The notes under the pieces are model-generated. The model was not told the DNA's origin. It worked only from the letters and a program-made list of their open reading frames with translations, and made no database searches. Below are positions 20,901 to 29,428 of a stretch of DNA of 64,000 nucleotides, piece by piece. The stretch's first letter is position 1; each line of letters opens with the position of its first letter. The position numbers were made by a program, and so were the translations under genes. This DNA is from Lingula anatina (lineage: Eukaryota > Brachiopoda > Lingulata > Lingulida > Lingulidae): the NCBI RefSeq assembly GCF_001039355.2, contig NW_019774737.1:341276-405275 (forward strand), given 5' to 3'.

Positions 20901-21615
20901 TGTTGGGATGTGTAATTCTGTGGAGCACCAATAGTTCCTTGGAATACCTGAAACACTTTCATGATCTGGGCAACAAATCGCCCACTTTCGTATCCTATCT
21001 CAAGGTTTGAGAGCTCCAAAGATATGACACCATCTTCTTTATTTTTTACCTCAATGCTGTGTTGAAACTCTCCTGAAATGAATAAACCAACAAAGGTGAT
21101 AAAATAATAAATACTCATCTTCAAATAGCACCTAACTGTTTCAAATAAAAGTTTCATGGAAAAATAGTTTCGAGGATTTCCTTTCCCACCCAGTCACTAG
21201 AGAAAATTGCCCTTGCTTTCCTTGCTTATATCTAGGTCATGCTGTTTACAAATGAAGTCGTATTATTCTAAATTAAAAATTATCTTTAAAAAAAAAGGCA
21301 CATAAGACCTGAAAAAACAGGTGATGGGAATATGAACTTTCATTCTATTGTTCTTAACTTTGTTGCAAAGTGACAAATCACATACAGTTTTTGCAAATGG
21401 TCTTTTAAAATGAGGTTTCTGTTCCAGAAGCGCTGTATTGCAAACTCTGGTTAAAGAGCTCAGTTTTCTGTCTCCACACAACCTGTACCTCAAATCCTTC
21501 TCTTACCTTCTTCGTTTGTGGCCACAAACTTGCACAGCTGGCTGTCTGCCAGTGCTGCACATGTCTTTACCAGCTCCAGTGGCAAATTAATGTCAAGTTT
21601 AGAAATCTTCAACAT
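7718..21615 (-). CDS. alternative-terminal-exon gene with swappable Myb/SANT and winged-helix-like C-termini
   Basis: I do not recognise this gene by name. Shared exons 21615-21507 and 21072-20150 give 1032 nt, exactly 344 codons, ending at a GTAAGT donor in phase 0. Downstream on the same strand lie seven clear and one doubtful terminal modules (A-H). Each begins at an AG acceptor in phase 0 and ends in its own stop, and most lack a convincing start codon at the exon edge. B, C and D carry Myb/SANT-like helices; E-H share a GP(I/V)V..R winged-helix-like pattern. The simplest reading is mutually exclusive terminal exons, one scaffold joined to one DNA-binding module per transcript, as known for Drosophila lola and mod(mdg4). 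Candidate - strand poly(A) signals follow several stops (TTTATT on + at 7090, 8864, 11557, 13023). The alternative, separate small genes, is weakened by the missing starts and matching phases. A nuclear transcription-factor role is inferred. Confidence 0.72.
8348..8522. repeat. 87-bp tandem duplication upstream of exon H
   Basis: Two adjacent, slightly diverged copies share CGTGTGCCAGCTTCTTCATT-type core sequence and TCTGGATAATTA at their ends (about 8348-8434 and 8435-8522). They lie about 190 bp upstream of the exon H acceptor in the transcript sense. No coding sense is apparent. Confidence 0.7.
9056..9535 (-). CDS. terminal exon G: winged-helix-like domain, paralogue of H
   Basis: The acceptor TGTCATTGCAG opens a phase-0 frame of 159 residues to a stop. 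It begins IIETLSADAQNKEG, then ILGHYGPIVYVRPIQQSLR and RADELKDCMIQMEAEGLG, a wing with SSIFVKKHP, and ITWCQKYDISTDIY. By eye roughly 60 % of positions match exon H, so the pair is a fairly recent duplication. AATAAA on the - strand lies about 190 bp after the stop (TTTATT at 8864 on +). Confidence 0.7.
   Translation of the reverse strand: MIETLSADAQNKEGSHKKSVLWKCVKSILGHYGPIVYVRPIQQSLRVRADELKDCMIQMEAEGLGKYLQVGSRGSSIFVKKHPQDDITWCQKYDISTDIYMKRYYTCDSYIVKTLTPNAKWQLIEKCRYEVGEKYGNVIEELYSPKAPELDCEDQYENV
10038..10085. repeat. (AAT)n microsatellite
   Basis: A trinucleotide AAT run of about 45 bases between modules F and G. Confidence 0.9.
10854..11264 (-). CDS. terminal exon F: diverged winged-helix-like domain
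   Basis: The acceptor ATGTTACAG opens a phase-0 frame of 136 residues to a stop. It begins VMSTLKKKVASETELKRAAL and then shows SPGPVVNIRAFMQRL, matching the GPxVxxR motif of E, G and H. A helix AVVATIFGQLASQGCGFL and a strand TVTFFKSY follow at the wing position. Its C-terminal half (DRYLPTKTFLRLLF) is unlike the others, so it is the most diverged copy. Confidence 0.65.
   Translation of the reverse strand: MMSTLKKKVASETELKRAALLSPGPVVNIRAFMQRLGGLRSPPSAVVATIFGQLASQGCGFLYKQSKTVTFFKSYHAACHVLQQFNINTSDYELTLNLADRYLPTKTFLRLLFIHPETELLRRKFPDLFSGNGQIA
11919..12347 (-). CDS. terminal exon E: winged-helix-like domain, GPIVPIR type
   Basis: Acceptor TCTCTTTGCAG is followed by ATG CAA in phase 0; the frame of 142 residues ends in a stop. 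After a basic start (SSQRKRTVIKP) comes helix LKAAIMKYAG, the motif GPIVPIRGLV, a helix YGQIMDVMMELSKKGLG, and a two-strand hairpin ending QCFVKQLP. This helix-helix-helix-wing order suggests a winged helix. A second helical half follows. The same pattern recurs in F, G and H. The family is not one I can name; DNA binding is inferred from fold-like pattern and from sharing a locus with SANT modules. AATAAA (-) is at 11562-11557. Confidence 0.68.
   Translation of the reverse strand: MQSSQRKRTVIKPSNVIRLKAAIMKYAGPIVPIRGLVRAQGNGFLAKISYGQIMDVMMELSKKGLGCCLAWRNTQCFVKQLPQKCTGKLPSYVSQEDYEGYYSRKDNYFDKLSTGIKCGLIQSTERLIGKECTRLLGQMYLG
12348..13794. other. spacer between terminal modules D and E
   Basis: AT-rich DNA with no coding signal apart from the MITE at 12487-12701. 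It would act as 3' UTR of transcripts ending in D and as intron for those ending in E-H. Confidence 0.5.
12487..12701. mobile_element. MITE copy 2, PIF/Harbinger-like, 215 bp
   Basis: This is the second copy of the 215-bp element at 1981-2195, identical in length and flanked by TTA at 12484-12486 and 12702-12704. The left end reads CATTCCCAGGGATTAGATCG, and the right end in reverse TATTCCCAGAGCTTTTAGAT. It lies in the spacer between a Myb/SANT module and a winged-helix-like module. Confidence 0.78.
13795..14088 (-). CDS. terminal exon D: Myb/SANT-like domain
   Basis: A phase-0 frame of 97 residues follows the acceptor AAAAAAATCAG. It begins IMDDTKAPPRGYNWTEAETR and shows the full three-helix layout: WTEAETRLLLELWGEED, then a helix ending AYSRLSEKLGEGGY, then ERHWQSIKTKVKNLKSEY. 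This is the Myb/SANT-like DNA-binding fold common in invertebrate and fish transposon-derived factors. An in-frame ATG lies one codon inside, so a stand-alone protein is not excluded. ATTAAA- and AATAAA-type signals on the - strand lie at 13695 and 13023. Confidence 0.74.
   Translation of the reverse strand: MMDDTKAPPRGYNWTEAETRLLLELWGEEDIQCLYRNNHYKTQAYSRLSEKLGEGGYERHWQSIKTKVKNLKSEYQAMKKKEDFENWKYKMLDKIMS
14514..14801 (-). CDS. terminal exon C: Myb/SANT-like domain
   Basis: An acceptor CAACTCAG opens a phase-0 frame of 95 residues to a stop. It reads SLSYLPRPRILWTRQEVLLL at the start, and the Trp-Thr-Arg begins helix 1. A central helix has YHNLKVYLQLSQML, and the third helix contains QCRFKIKNLKMEYKSRRR, the basic recognition-helix type seen in Harbinger-related Myb/SANT proteins. 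There is no upstream ATG in the exon, so it needs the shared exons. It is paralogous in pattern to module D, about 430 bp further along the transcript. Confidence 0.72.
   Translation of the reverse strand, partial: SLSYLPRPRILWTRQEVLLLINMCAEERIQKQLQDNYHNLKVYLQLSQMLKLKQFDKTPDQCRFKIKNLKMEYKSRRRAGNLESWDLSEMVKKIV
15662..15960. mobile_element. foldback/MITE-like element
   Basis: The left arm (TTGCATTCGGAATAGATGAT ... GATCAAATATGGC) and the reverse complement of the right arm (TCGCATTCACAGCAGATGAT ... GACTAAATATGGC) are similar over about 60 bp, with a short unique centre. It has no coding capacity; the boundaries are approximate. Confidence 0.5.
16456..16502 (+). repeat. left arm of a 3.3-kb inverted pair around module B
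   Basis: Over 47 ungapped positions this arm matches the reverse complement of 19750-19796 at 38 (81 %). It begins TAGAGAGTTGCCGGTG. The pair points inward and encloses module B. On the + strand it is read as RELPVPLGYDGWID, echoing the end of candidate exon A, but no gene is recognised in this orientation. Confidence 0.6.
17570..18075. repeat. three diverged copies of a repeat after the module B stop
   Basis: Copies near 17580-17660, 17885-17960 and 18020-18080 share a TTCACAAA block followed, about 10-20 bases on, by a TTTCAGC/TTCAGCTGA block. Two copies also share CTGCTGAATTCACAAA. The region would be 3' UTR of transcripts ending in module B. Confidence 0.45.
18097..19181 (-). CDS. terminal module B: Myb/SANT-like domain plus charged coiled coil (3 exons)
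   Basis: Exons 19181-18955, 18771-18590 and 18332-18097 join with matching phases (0, 2, 1) into 214 residues. Exon B1 carries a Myb/SANT-like domain beginning RFTPKDDLMLLREVI, with conserved helix residues and a WEEV at the second helix. B2 is a very acidic/basic helical linker (TERESLLQELL, then a KKKREEKENVDKG run, then REAAMLSQRRKRK, a likely nuclear signal). B3 ends in a Glu/Arg/Gln-rich coiled coil (FELRRRQQELETQRFQ). This SANT-linker-coiled-coil layout is common in transposon-derived Myb/SANT-like proteins of invertebrates. Entry in phase 0 fits the shared exons. The whole module lies between an inverted pair at 16456-16502 and 19750-19796. Confidence 0.72.
19727..19900 (-). CDS. candidate terminal exon A (truncated SANT-like start)
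   Basis: An acceptor TTGCACAG with a weak pyrimidine tract opens a phase-0 frame of 57 residues ending in a stop. It starts SEHDVWTRGEALIAGL, whose WTR.E.L pattern matches helix 1 of modules C and D (LWTRQEVLLL, NWTEAETRLLL). The rest does not complete a SANT domain, and its last third (REFPLPEGYSGLID) lies inside an inverted-repeat arm shared with 16456-16502. It may be a decayed module, a short real isoform, or chance. Confidence 0.35.
   Translation of the reverse strand, partial: SEHDVWTRGEALIAGLITYFNKDHFKTKYDSSNNNREFPLPEGYSGLIDTSSFCAHL
19750..19796 (-). repeat. right arm of the 3.3-kb inverted pair around module B
   Basis: Reverse-strand partner of 16456-16502, beginning TAGAGAGTTTCCGTTGCC. 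It overlaps the 3' part of candidate exon A. If these are terminal inverted repeats, the enclosed 3341-bp unit (16456-19796) carries the SANT module. Confidence 0.6.
20150..21615 (-). CDS. shared N-terminal exons 1-2 (344 residues) of the alternative-exon gene
   Basis: ATG at 21615 follows an acceptor TTTTTTAG and 8 bases of leader, so at least one 5' UTR exon lies upstream. Exon 1 ends in phase 1 (GAAG|GTAAGA) and exon 2 (21072-20150) completes the Gly codon. Residues 1-85 look folded, with alternating hydrophobic residues and a likely helix GRFVAQIMKVFQVFQ at 67-81. Residues 86-344 are Ser/Thr/Gln/Pro-rich and probably disordered. They contain VDLT at 128-131 followed by acidic and Ser residues, like a SUMO-interacting motif. 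A basic KRP...LKRP pair at 199-217 is a candidate nuclear signal, and VKQE at 267-270 fits the SUMO-acceptor consensus. No known N-terminal domain (BTB, THAP, zinc finger) is recognised. Confidence 0.72.
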
Positions 21616-22560
21616 GGTGCTGTCTAAAAAATTAAAATCAACACTTCAATTTTTGTGAGTTCTTACGTTAGATATAGTTTTACTTCCTAATATGTTGGGC
21701 CGTTTAATCAACGCTCCCATTTCAAACAGTTCTATATCAGGCACTTTTCACATCATGCAGTGCACAAAGAACTAAGTAACTGCTCTGCGCTGTTCTGACA
21801 ATTTCGATGCCTGGCCATTACATAAGGTCAGCTGTATAAGGTAATTACCTAAACCAGCCCCATGCTTGACAATGTCAGTAAAACAGATTAATTTTGATTG
21901 GTTTTTGATAAGTACATCGGAGTTTGTGAAACGAGGGGCCTTATACCCCCCACCCCACCGCATGAACTCCCTTGGATATTGATATTGTGTAATCATCTAA
22001 CTTTGTACATTTGTACTCTCTTTCTCCTAAACAATCAATCCTGCAGAAAGTCCTGAAAATTGCACATATGCAACAAGCATGTAAGTATTTATACTTCCAT
22101 ACCAGAGGTGAATTTGCAGGGTCCATTGCTCAAGTGCCAATTTTTCTACCTCGGTGGTTGGAGGGTCTGTTACTATTTAGGTAAACAAATCTTATTTGTT
22201 GGTTTGCGGTAGATTTTACAGCAGTAGATCTAAGAACATACATACAAAGATATATTCCCGAGGACAAAGAACAACCTGAGCGGCAATGAATGAATGATGC
22301 ACATCATCGACATCTGGGCTTCACTTAAATCTTCAAAGATATGACCTATGGCCTATCTTCTGCATCGATTTTCCTTGTAATAATATTTGAACATACGATA
22401 AACAGCTTTAGACCTACCTTTACTCTGCCTGAGAGCTGATTATCGCATTTAATAGTCGCAGAATTTCAACTCACTCACGCTGCTAAATAAACCTTCTTGT
22501 AATGTATTGCGGTTTACCCGCCACCTATCGTCGGAGGAGTTAACCATTGGCATGTACTAC
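21616..22560 (-). promoter_or_regulatory. 5' UTR intron and probable promoter of the alternative-exon gene
   Basis: The acceptor just before the start codon requires an upstream leader exon. A candidate donor AGCAGC|GTGAGTGAG lies near 22480 on the - strand, with CpG-containing sequence (22500-22560) behind it, so transcription may start about there. This is a guess from splice consensus only. The rest of the interval shows no coding feature. Confidence 0.35.
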
Positions 22561-23805
22561 TGGCATATGAATGTACTAGCTATAAACAACAATAATAATA
22601 CAAGCAAATGGATAAGACCCTTTTTAATATTTGACACTAATGAAAATAATCATGCACACTTTACTACTGCGGTCACACCCTGAATGAATTATCTTTAGTT
22701 TAAAAGAAAATAAACTTTCCTTCTATGTTGAAGAGTGGTATATTGCATTAGTAAGACAGAAAAAAAAATTTGCTACAAAGTTTTTTAAATGTCCAAGGTT
22801 CAGCTTTTATATGCTTCTAGTTGAGCATAACACATTTTGTACAAGTCTCCCAATAGGATATAAAAATATTTACAAGGTAACTTGGTATGTTTTTGAGAAT
22901 GTCATAAACATAGATCTACCAAGTTACCTAATTGTAATATTTTAAAATTTTACATTTTTTTAAATGTTAATTTAACAAAATCTCAGAGATTTTATTTAAT
23001 TATTACTTTTAAAGATTTAAGATGTAATAAAAAACAATGAAAGGTTTTATTCAAATAAATAAAATTACATACATTCAATTTACATATTTACATACAATGT
23101 TGTTTTACATACTTTTTTGGGGGGGTTCTAGTAAGCCTCCAAAAGGGTAATAGTACCAGATATGTTCACTGAAACAAATTAATCTCAATGCATAGCTTTT
23201 AATTTATCAACCATTGCCAACTGAGCATTCAGTTATTTCCCAATAAATATCTTGTGATGTCAATTAACTGAGTATAACCCCTCTTTAAACAGTTGAAAAT
23301 AAGTTAACGTTTGTAGCTGCATGCATGATAAATTTTTTAAAATGCAAATTGTTTCTCTCCCTCTTTTACATGAGGTGGAGGTGAGATCATAACAACATTC
23401 TGGCTATGTTAGAAATCCCCACAAGGATTCCCACATTTTAACTATCTGTAAAAACAATATAACAATAATGAAACTTGATGCTACACGTATTTTTCATATA
23501 GAAACTGTGGGAAATTTACGTCCTCTTATCAAATCTAATTTCATCTTTTTCTGCATTTTATTTTTATTTTTTTATTTTATTATTATTATTTATTTTTTTT
23601 TTTTGTAACCGTCTTCTAGCACTTTGAGCCTTCAAAGGTTTTTCATCAGTCTGCAGTATGACATCAGGCCCAAGATATACAGTCTTGATGGAAGCTACGT
23701 TCACTGGTACAATATGCTGGGCTTTGGCAGTGTTGAGTCTTTCGACATGTTGTGGCAGATATTGCAGAGAATATTTTTGGATAAGACAATCGTTAGTTAG
23801 GTGTT
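22561..23805 (-). other. intergenic region and TXNDC15 3' UTR
   Basis: TXNDC15 transcripts probably end at an AATAAA on the - strand (TTTATT at 23046-23051). A short hairpin at about 22860-22955 pairs AGGTAACTTGGTA with TACCAAGTTACCT. Nothing coding is seen. Confidence 0.45.
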
Positions 23806-26110
23806 CTAATCAATATGCTGATGCTCTGCTCCTATATGCTGTAAAAATGTCCAAATTTTATGTCCTGTTCGAGATCTTGCAAAGAGAATTCCACAAAAGG
23901 TAATCACAAACACCCATGATACACAGAGCACAAGGTCTGTATCTTGTGTAGGTACACTGGGCAGAGGACCCAAATAATCTTCCTCTAATACTGTAATATT
24001 ATCTAAAGGATGAAGTCCTGAAACAAAGATACAGATCATTTTCTAAGCACTGTAACAGTTGTCTATTTTTGTACACTTTTAATGTTACTTTCTTTATTTC
24101 ATACTTTATCTGTTAATAGATTTTTTTAAATTGGCATGTTTTATACAAAAACTTCATTTGAAATTTTCTAACTGAATGATTTCTTGTAAATTTAACACCA
24201 AATATTATAGTTTGCGCTGTGAGCCAACATTTTGTGGTCTGTGCTCTAATATGCCTTACCTGTGATGTTAGTGACAAAATTAACAAAATTTGTAAAGTTC
24301 CTCTCTTGAAGTGGAAACTTTGCCACAGCCTTTGAATTGTGGAAAATCACTACATTTGGCACTGCCACTGTTCCAAACCTAGCATTTAAACTGAAAACAA
24401 AACCACAAAATTCTGTAAAAATGATAAGCAGTCTTTTTACATCAATATTTCAAAGCAAAGATAATATCAAAATAGTGTAGGAAAGGGATTCAGAAATAAT
24501 GGTGTTTGTTTCAGAGATAAGAGAAAACAATATGTAGACACCGATTGTTTCTATTACATCAAATTTTGCCTTCAAATAACATGACATAGTGAGGGAAGTT
24601 ACAGAGCATTATGTGTACAGATTAAAAATTTTGCCATATGTTAATAAAATTGCAAGAAATCAAATTTCATGTGTCAGGTGTTCCAGTTTGCTGGGCGTAA
24701 TAATAAGACCATCTGAATTTACCTATTTAATTGCACTGCATCTACAGCCACCACTTCCAACTGAGGAAAAGCCCGAGCCACTGCATTATAATGAGGAGCT
24801 GTCCTTGCACAAAACATGCACCAAGGTGCATAAAACATCACTAGAACACAGTTCCCTTCGCTTTCATTTTTAAACGTTAATCTGTGCAACAAGGTGGTGC
24901 TATTCACCAGCCGAACTGTAGCAACAGTTTCATTTGTCAAATTGCGGCCTATGCATGAGAATTTTTTCACTTTTGCAGTGGTGTTATTGTGTAGGGTGCT
25001 GTTTGCATCAACAGTCTCATTGCCAGCAGGTGGCACCAGTGAATAATCTTGAGATGATTCAGATGTATTAGCTGCCTCTCCAGAGGTTTCTTCTTCTGAA
25101 AAAAAAAAAAAAATCAAAATCCACTATTTTTGTTAAGTGTGATATCATGTTAAGGGTAATATGTGTGTAAAAAACCTCTACCCACAATCAAGTTTGTTAA
25201 ATTATCTCCGATCTGAAATTGTTCATGACATTTAAAGGAAAGTTCTAAACATTTGTCACTGACATTGTGGTTTGAAAATGGGCAATTTTTATAATTTTAC
25301 CTGGAATTATCAGTGTGCAAATTTTACTATTAAGTGACACTCAATAGTGTGACATACTGACCTGACTGTCAGTGAGAAATACTAGATTTGGAATACTGAC
25401 CTGACACACCATCAAAGCTATAAGGGTTCATCACACGGTGCAAAATATCTCTCAAAGTCAAAGCACCATCCTCTTGTTTCTCCTCTCCTTTATCTGCACC
25501 TGAACCCTCCTCTGCAGCCTTGATCTTTTGGTCTGATGTTTCATCTGGGGCAGAGACCTCAACCTCTTCAGCAACTACAGTGTCAGATGTTCCATCTTCA
25601 ACAAGAACTTCAATTTCTGCTTCCCTTGTTTGCTCAATGTCATCTGTCGCCAACACTAATGCAAAACCTGCAAGAAATATGCATCATCCGACTGAGCTGT
25701 AGATACAATGTTTCTCTCATCTGTTACCAAATCAAATGTTATAGGCCTAAAAAAATATGCATACATTTTAAGACTCACATTATATAAGGACGACAAGAGC
25801 AAAGAGCAATTCATCATTATACAGGTTAGGTTATTCACAGTTCTGATACTACTCTGTTTGCAATTAATAATGAGAACCTTTTGTATATTAACATATTATA
25901 AGATAGAAAATAGCAAGCTTTTTTGTCAAAGTATATTCAAACATTTCTATTTATGATTATCCTTAAAGATGCATACAAAGTCAATTTTTTGTCACAAAAA
26001 CCAACCAAATGCCAGCATATAGTTTCAAGTAGTATAACTAAGAGAATTACCAAAAGGCATTGTTTAATTTTACCTGAAAATGACATTTGAACGGATTTTT
26101 CTGCTAGCAT
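23806..26110 (-). CDS. TXNDC15: thioredoxin domain-containing protein 15 (5 exons)
   Basis: TXNDC15 is a single-pass membrane protein with a lumenal thioredoxin fold; in vertebrates it is needed for ciliary function (Meckel-Gruber gene MKS14). Exons 26110-26074, 25667-25401, 25095-24723, 24390-24260 and 24017-23806 join in phases 1, 1, 2, 1 to 339 residues (human about 360). Residues 20-140 are acidic and low-complexity, with several Asn-X-Ser/Thr sites. The thioredoxin core has MFYAPWCMFCARTAPHYN at 188-205, with Cys194 and Cys197. The cis-Pro region RFGTVAVPNVVIFH follows in exon 4. A membrane helix at about 298-315 (LVLCVSWVFVITFCGILF) precedes a short tail. The hydrophobic stretch after the start is short (SGFALVLA), so the signal peptide is weak and another first exon is possible. 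Confidence 0.92.
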
Positions 26111-27460
26111 TCTACAGTATGCTGTATGTCAATGGGGAAGAAAAGTAGGTCACGAAAGTAGGTTAAATTTCCGACCAAAAATTTAAAGAAAGGAGCAGTC
26201 TAAAGCTATTTTATGGCTAATCAAGTGATCTGTTCAGTTTATCCCTTGGCATGTCGAATTTATTTGAGTCGTATAAGAAACTAGTAGAAGTGGTTTATAT
26301 GTGTTACAGGGAATCCACGCTCCACCAATGCTCGGTTCGTATGTATCTTTAAGTTTAGTTGACATTTGTAATGACACTACACCAATATAACTTGAATTTT
26401 TTGTTCTACCAACTAATCTGAACTTTTTAAATAAAATTTACACCAAGAGATACATGGTTAAAAGTCATGATCATACACACAAATCATGTATTGGTTTTTT
26501 AATAGAAAGGCTGCACTGCCTGCTTGGTTAGGAATCTTTTAATTTTACCATGTAGAGCAAACACACCCCTAGCCCAGTCTTGACCAGTGTCCAAAACTCA
26601 AGTTTGGACTAAGGGTAACAGGGGATGATTCTAATCTAGGTTTACAATAAACCATCTATTAATGCACATTAGTCACCTTGAGGGCATAAAATGTGTTAGA
26701 CCTTTATTTAGCTAATAGTAATAATAATAATAAATAAACTACTTTTATGCATGGGACATGAGGATTTAATGAAATATTCATAAAATAATAAACCGATTTT
26801 AAACTTTTTTATTTTTTGTTCAATGGTAAACTAGTGTGGAATTTTTGCCAATGTGGTTTCCAGATTGATGAACCGAACAAAATGAGCTTTTCAAACTGGA
26901 GACCGCCCCGTCCACATTGTTACTGAATGTTGTTAGTGCAAGGTGATGTACCTCCTCGGTTACGTGCCGTTACTACTTTGTTATACTATTATAGTGTATA
27001 TTTCCCCCCCCCCCCCCCCCCCGTAAGTGTTGAAGGTCTCACATTGTTTCCCTTTTCCCTAGTAAGATCAGAATCAGACAAGCTACATTACTACATTTAG
27101 TATCAATAATCATATTCCTAACGCACAAGAAAAATATTGCAACCGCTCTTCTTTAAAAACACAGCATCAAAATAACCCACCTAACAGGAAAAACAAACAG
27201 TGCAGTACAATCCTGTGTGAATGAAGTTTCACACAGACGGCCATAATTTCTTGACCTATATTTAGAAATGTAGGTTATCAGTTACCTTCACTGTGATTGG
27301 TCCGATGGATCTGTCGAGGACAAGCACCAATCAAAGTAGCCGAGACATTTTTATCAATTATTCATTTAGCTAGCACGTTTATTGGATACCGGTGCATATA
27401 CTAAAGGGGGAGGCAAGAAACTGGGACTCTGTTACAACGAGTAGACGGTCACCACCGAAA
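26111..27460. promoter_or_regulatory. divergent promoter region TXNDC15 / ELOVL
   Basis: The two genes are transcribed away from each other across 1.35 kb. Near the ELOVL start there are an inverted CCAAT box (GATTGGTCC, about 27295) and a direct one (ACCAATCAAAG, about 27328). NF-Y sites of this kind are usual at lipid genes, but no SREBP site is clear. A run of 19 C at 27004-27022 could form an i-motif or G-quadruplex. No TATA box is evident. Confidence 0.45.
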
Positions 27461-28264
27461 ATGACACTGAATTACTCTGTCGTGTTCGAATTTGAACGCC
27501 AGTATGACGACCATACCTTTTGGGAATGGATGAAGGAGAACTGGACACTCTGTTATGTGTACTCAGCGGTGTACGTGGTGCTAATTTTCGGTGGAAAATG
27601 GGTGATGGCCCGTCGACCGCGCTATGACTTGCGACCCTACTTGGCTCTCTGGAGCGCAATGCTAGCCATATTTAGTATATGCGGCACTTTGAGAATGTGG
27701 ACTGAGTTGATTTATTCCGTCACCAATTACAGTTTGCAATATGCCATGTGTGTGCCCAGCTATTACACAAGGGAAGTAGCAGGCTTCTGGTCCTTCTTGT
27801 TTGTTGTCTCCAAGGTGGTGGAACTGGGCGACACTGTGTTTATTGTGCTAAGGAAGACCCCCCTAATCTTCTTGCATTGGTACCATCATATCACTGTCCT
27901 CATCTACGTGTGGGCAACTTACACTGAGCATGCTGCTTCTGGAAGAATGTTCTGTACCATGAATTACACAGTTCACTCCTTCATGTACACCTACTATGCT
28001 CTGCGTGCCTTGCGCTACAACATTCCAAAGTGGGTGAATATCATGATAACCTTGATGCAGTTACTGCAGATGGTGATTGGTGTTGTCATTAACATTTGGG
28101 TATACCAGATCAAGTCCCGTGGTGAACCATGTCAACAGAGCTGGGATAACTTGAAGTATGCATTTCTAATGTATTTCAGTTACTTTGTGCTCTTCGCAAA
28201 CTTCTTTTACAATGCCTATCTGAAGAAGCCTTTGCATCACCATGAACAGAAGAAGCAGCATTGA
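27461..28264 (+). CDS. ELOVL6: very-long-chain fatty acid elongase, ELOVL6/3 type, intronless
   Basis: ELOVL enzymes are ER membrane condensing enzymes that join malonyl-CoA to acyl-CoA, the first step of fatty acid elongation; ELOVL6 acts on C12-C16 saturated and monounsaturated chains. The 267-residue product has about seven hydrophobic segments. It carries KVVELGDT at 118-125, the catalytic HWYHH box at 139-143, HSFMYTYY at 172-179 and TLMQLLQ at 197-203. It ends KKQH, a KKXX ER-retrieval signal. The N-terminal EFERQYD/W/KENW pattern and the whole alignment are nearest ELOVL6. ATG 27461 has a good context (GAAAATGA); the frame is open back to about 27392 but without an earlier ATG. The coding region is a single exon, unlike vertebrate ELOVL6. 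Confidence 0.94.
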   Translation: MTLNYSVVFEFERQYDDHTFWEWMKENWTLCYVYSAVYVVLIFGGKWVMARRPRYDLRPYLALWSAMLAIFSICGTLRMWTELIYSVTNYSLQYAMCVPSYYTREVAGFWSFLFVVSKVVELGDTVFIVLRKTPLIFLHWYHHITVLIYVWATYTEHAASGRMFCTMNYTVHSFMYTYYALRALRYNIPKWVNIMITLMQLLQMVIGVVINIWVYQIKSRGEPCQQSWDNLKYAFLMYFSYFVLFANFFYNAYLKKPLHHHEQKKQH

Positions 28265-29397
28265 GGACAGTGGAGCTTTAGAGCACTAGGATTCTTGACT
28301 TCATCATATTAACTTTGCCACTGTTACCAAAGCTGTGATTAGATGGTCTGCAGAAGCCAATTACGTTTAGTTGAGATACATTGACACAAGTGTAATCAGG
28401 GAGACCAATCATGACCTCTTTTCTTTTGCTAATATTGGTTTTCTGACCTTATTTGCAAAGAATAATATATAAACTCGCCATTCTTCACTTTCATTATGCA
28501 AATTCAATTTTTTTTTCTCACATACACTGATTAGTTGTATATGGCAATATTTTTTTTTGCTATGGCAAGTCAGCTATTCAGCAAAAGCATTTTTATAAAA
28601 AAGACCCAGTGGGGTCATTCAGTAAGAACATTCCATCTTTTAGTCATTTGACATCTTAATCCTTCATAGCAAAAGTTATTTGAAAAAAAATGCTAATTAC
28701 GACACTAAAATACTGAATGCCTGACCTGATGTAGCCCTATGACCTTAGGTATATCACTAAAGCCATTATAGTCTGTTTAGCACTAACATGTACTAGTACA
28801 AGTTAGACATGCTCTAATTCTTGTCCTGAGTAAAAGAATGACATTAGTATGAATTAATGGTTAACAGTACGTGACTTGTTTAAAATTCCTTTAGTTGGAT
28901 TTTCTTTTGTTAAAATTAGTTTTTCTGTAAAGGAAGGGATTGGCAACCATGCTGTTATTGATGGCAAGTTTGCATGTTCCATATAATTTTCCATCTAAGT
29001 TATTGAAATGTGGATAATTTTGACATTGCTGAAATTTTATTCATATCTGTTTACATATATATGTCCTACCAACTTAGGGGTGTGTGTGAACAGGTGGGTG
29101 TAGTGGACCAGAGAATGTATAATAACATTAATCCTGTGTAGTCGAAGGCACCTAATATTGTGTCAGCCTTGTGGCTTATTTACTGGCTATGGTCTTGTAG
29201 TTGTGGATATGAAGTCAGTGTGTTGATGCACACAGTTCTGATGGATCCTGACAATACCTACCTACCTACCTACTGTCAACCTCCCCTTTCTCTGCCATTC
29301 CACTTAGCCTAGCACCTTCTGCTCAGATGCTAGTAGATACATATTATTCTTTGATAACCATACATGCTGCTGGGTTTTTAAATTAGAATTTTATTTG

Positions 29398-29428
<31 letters not shown>

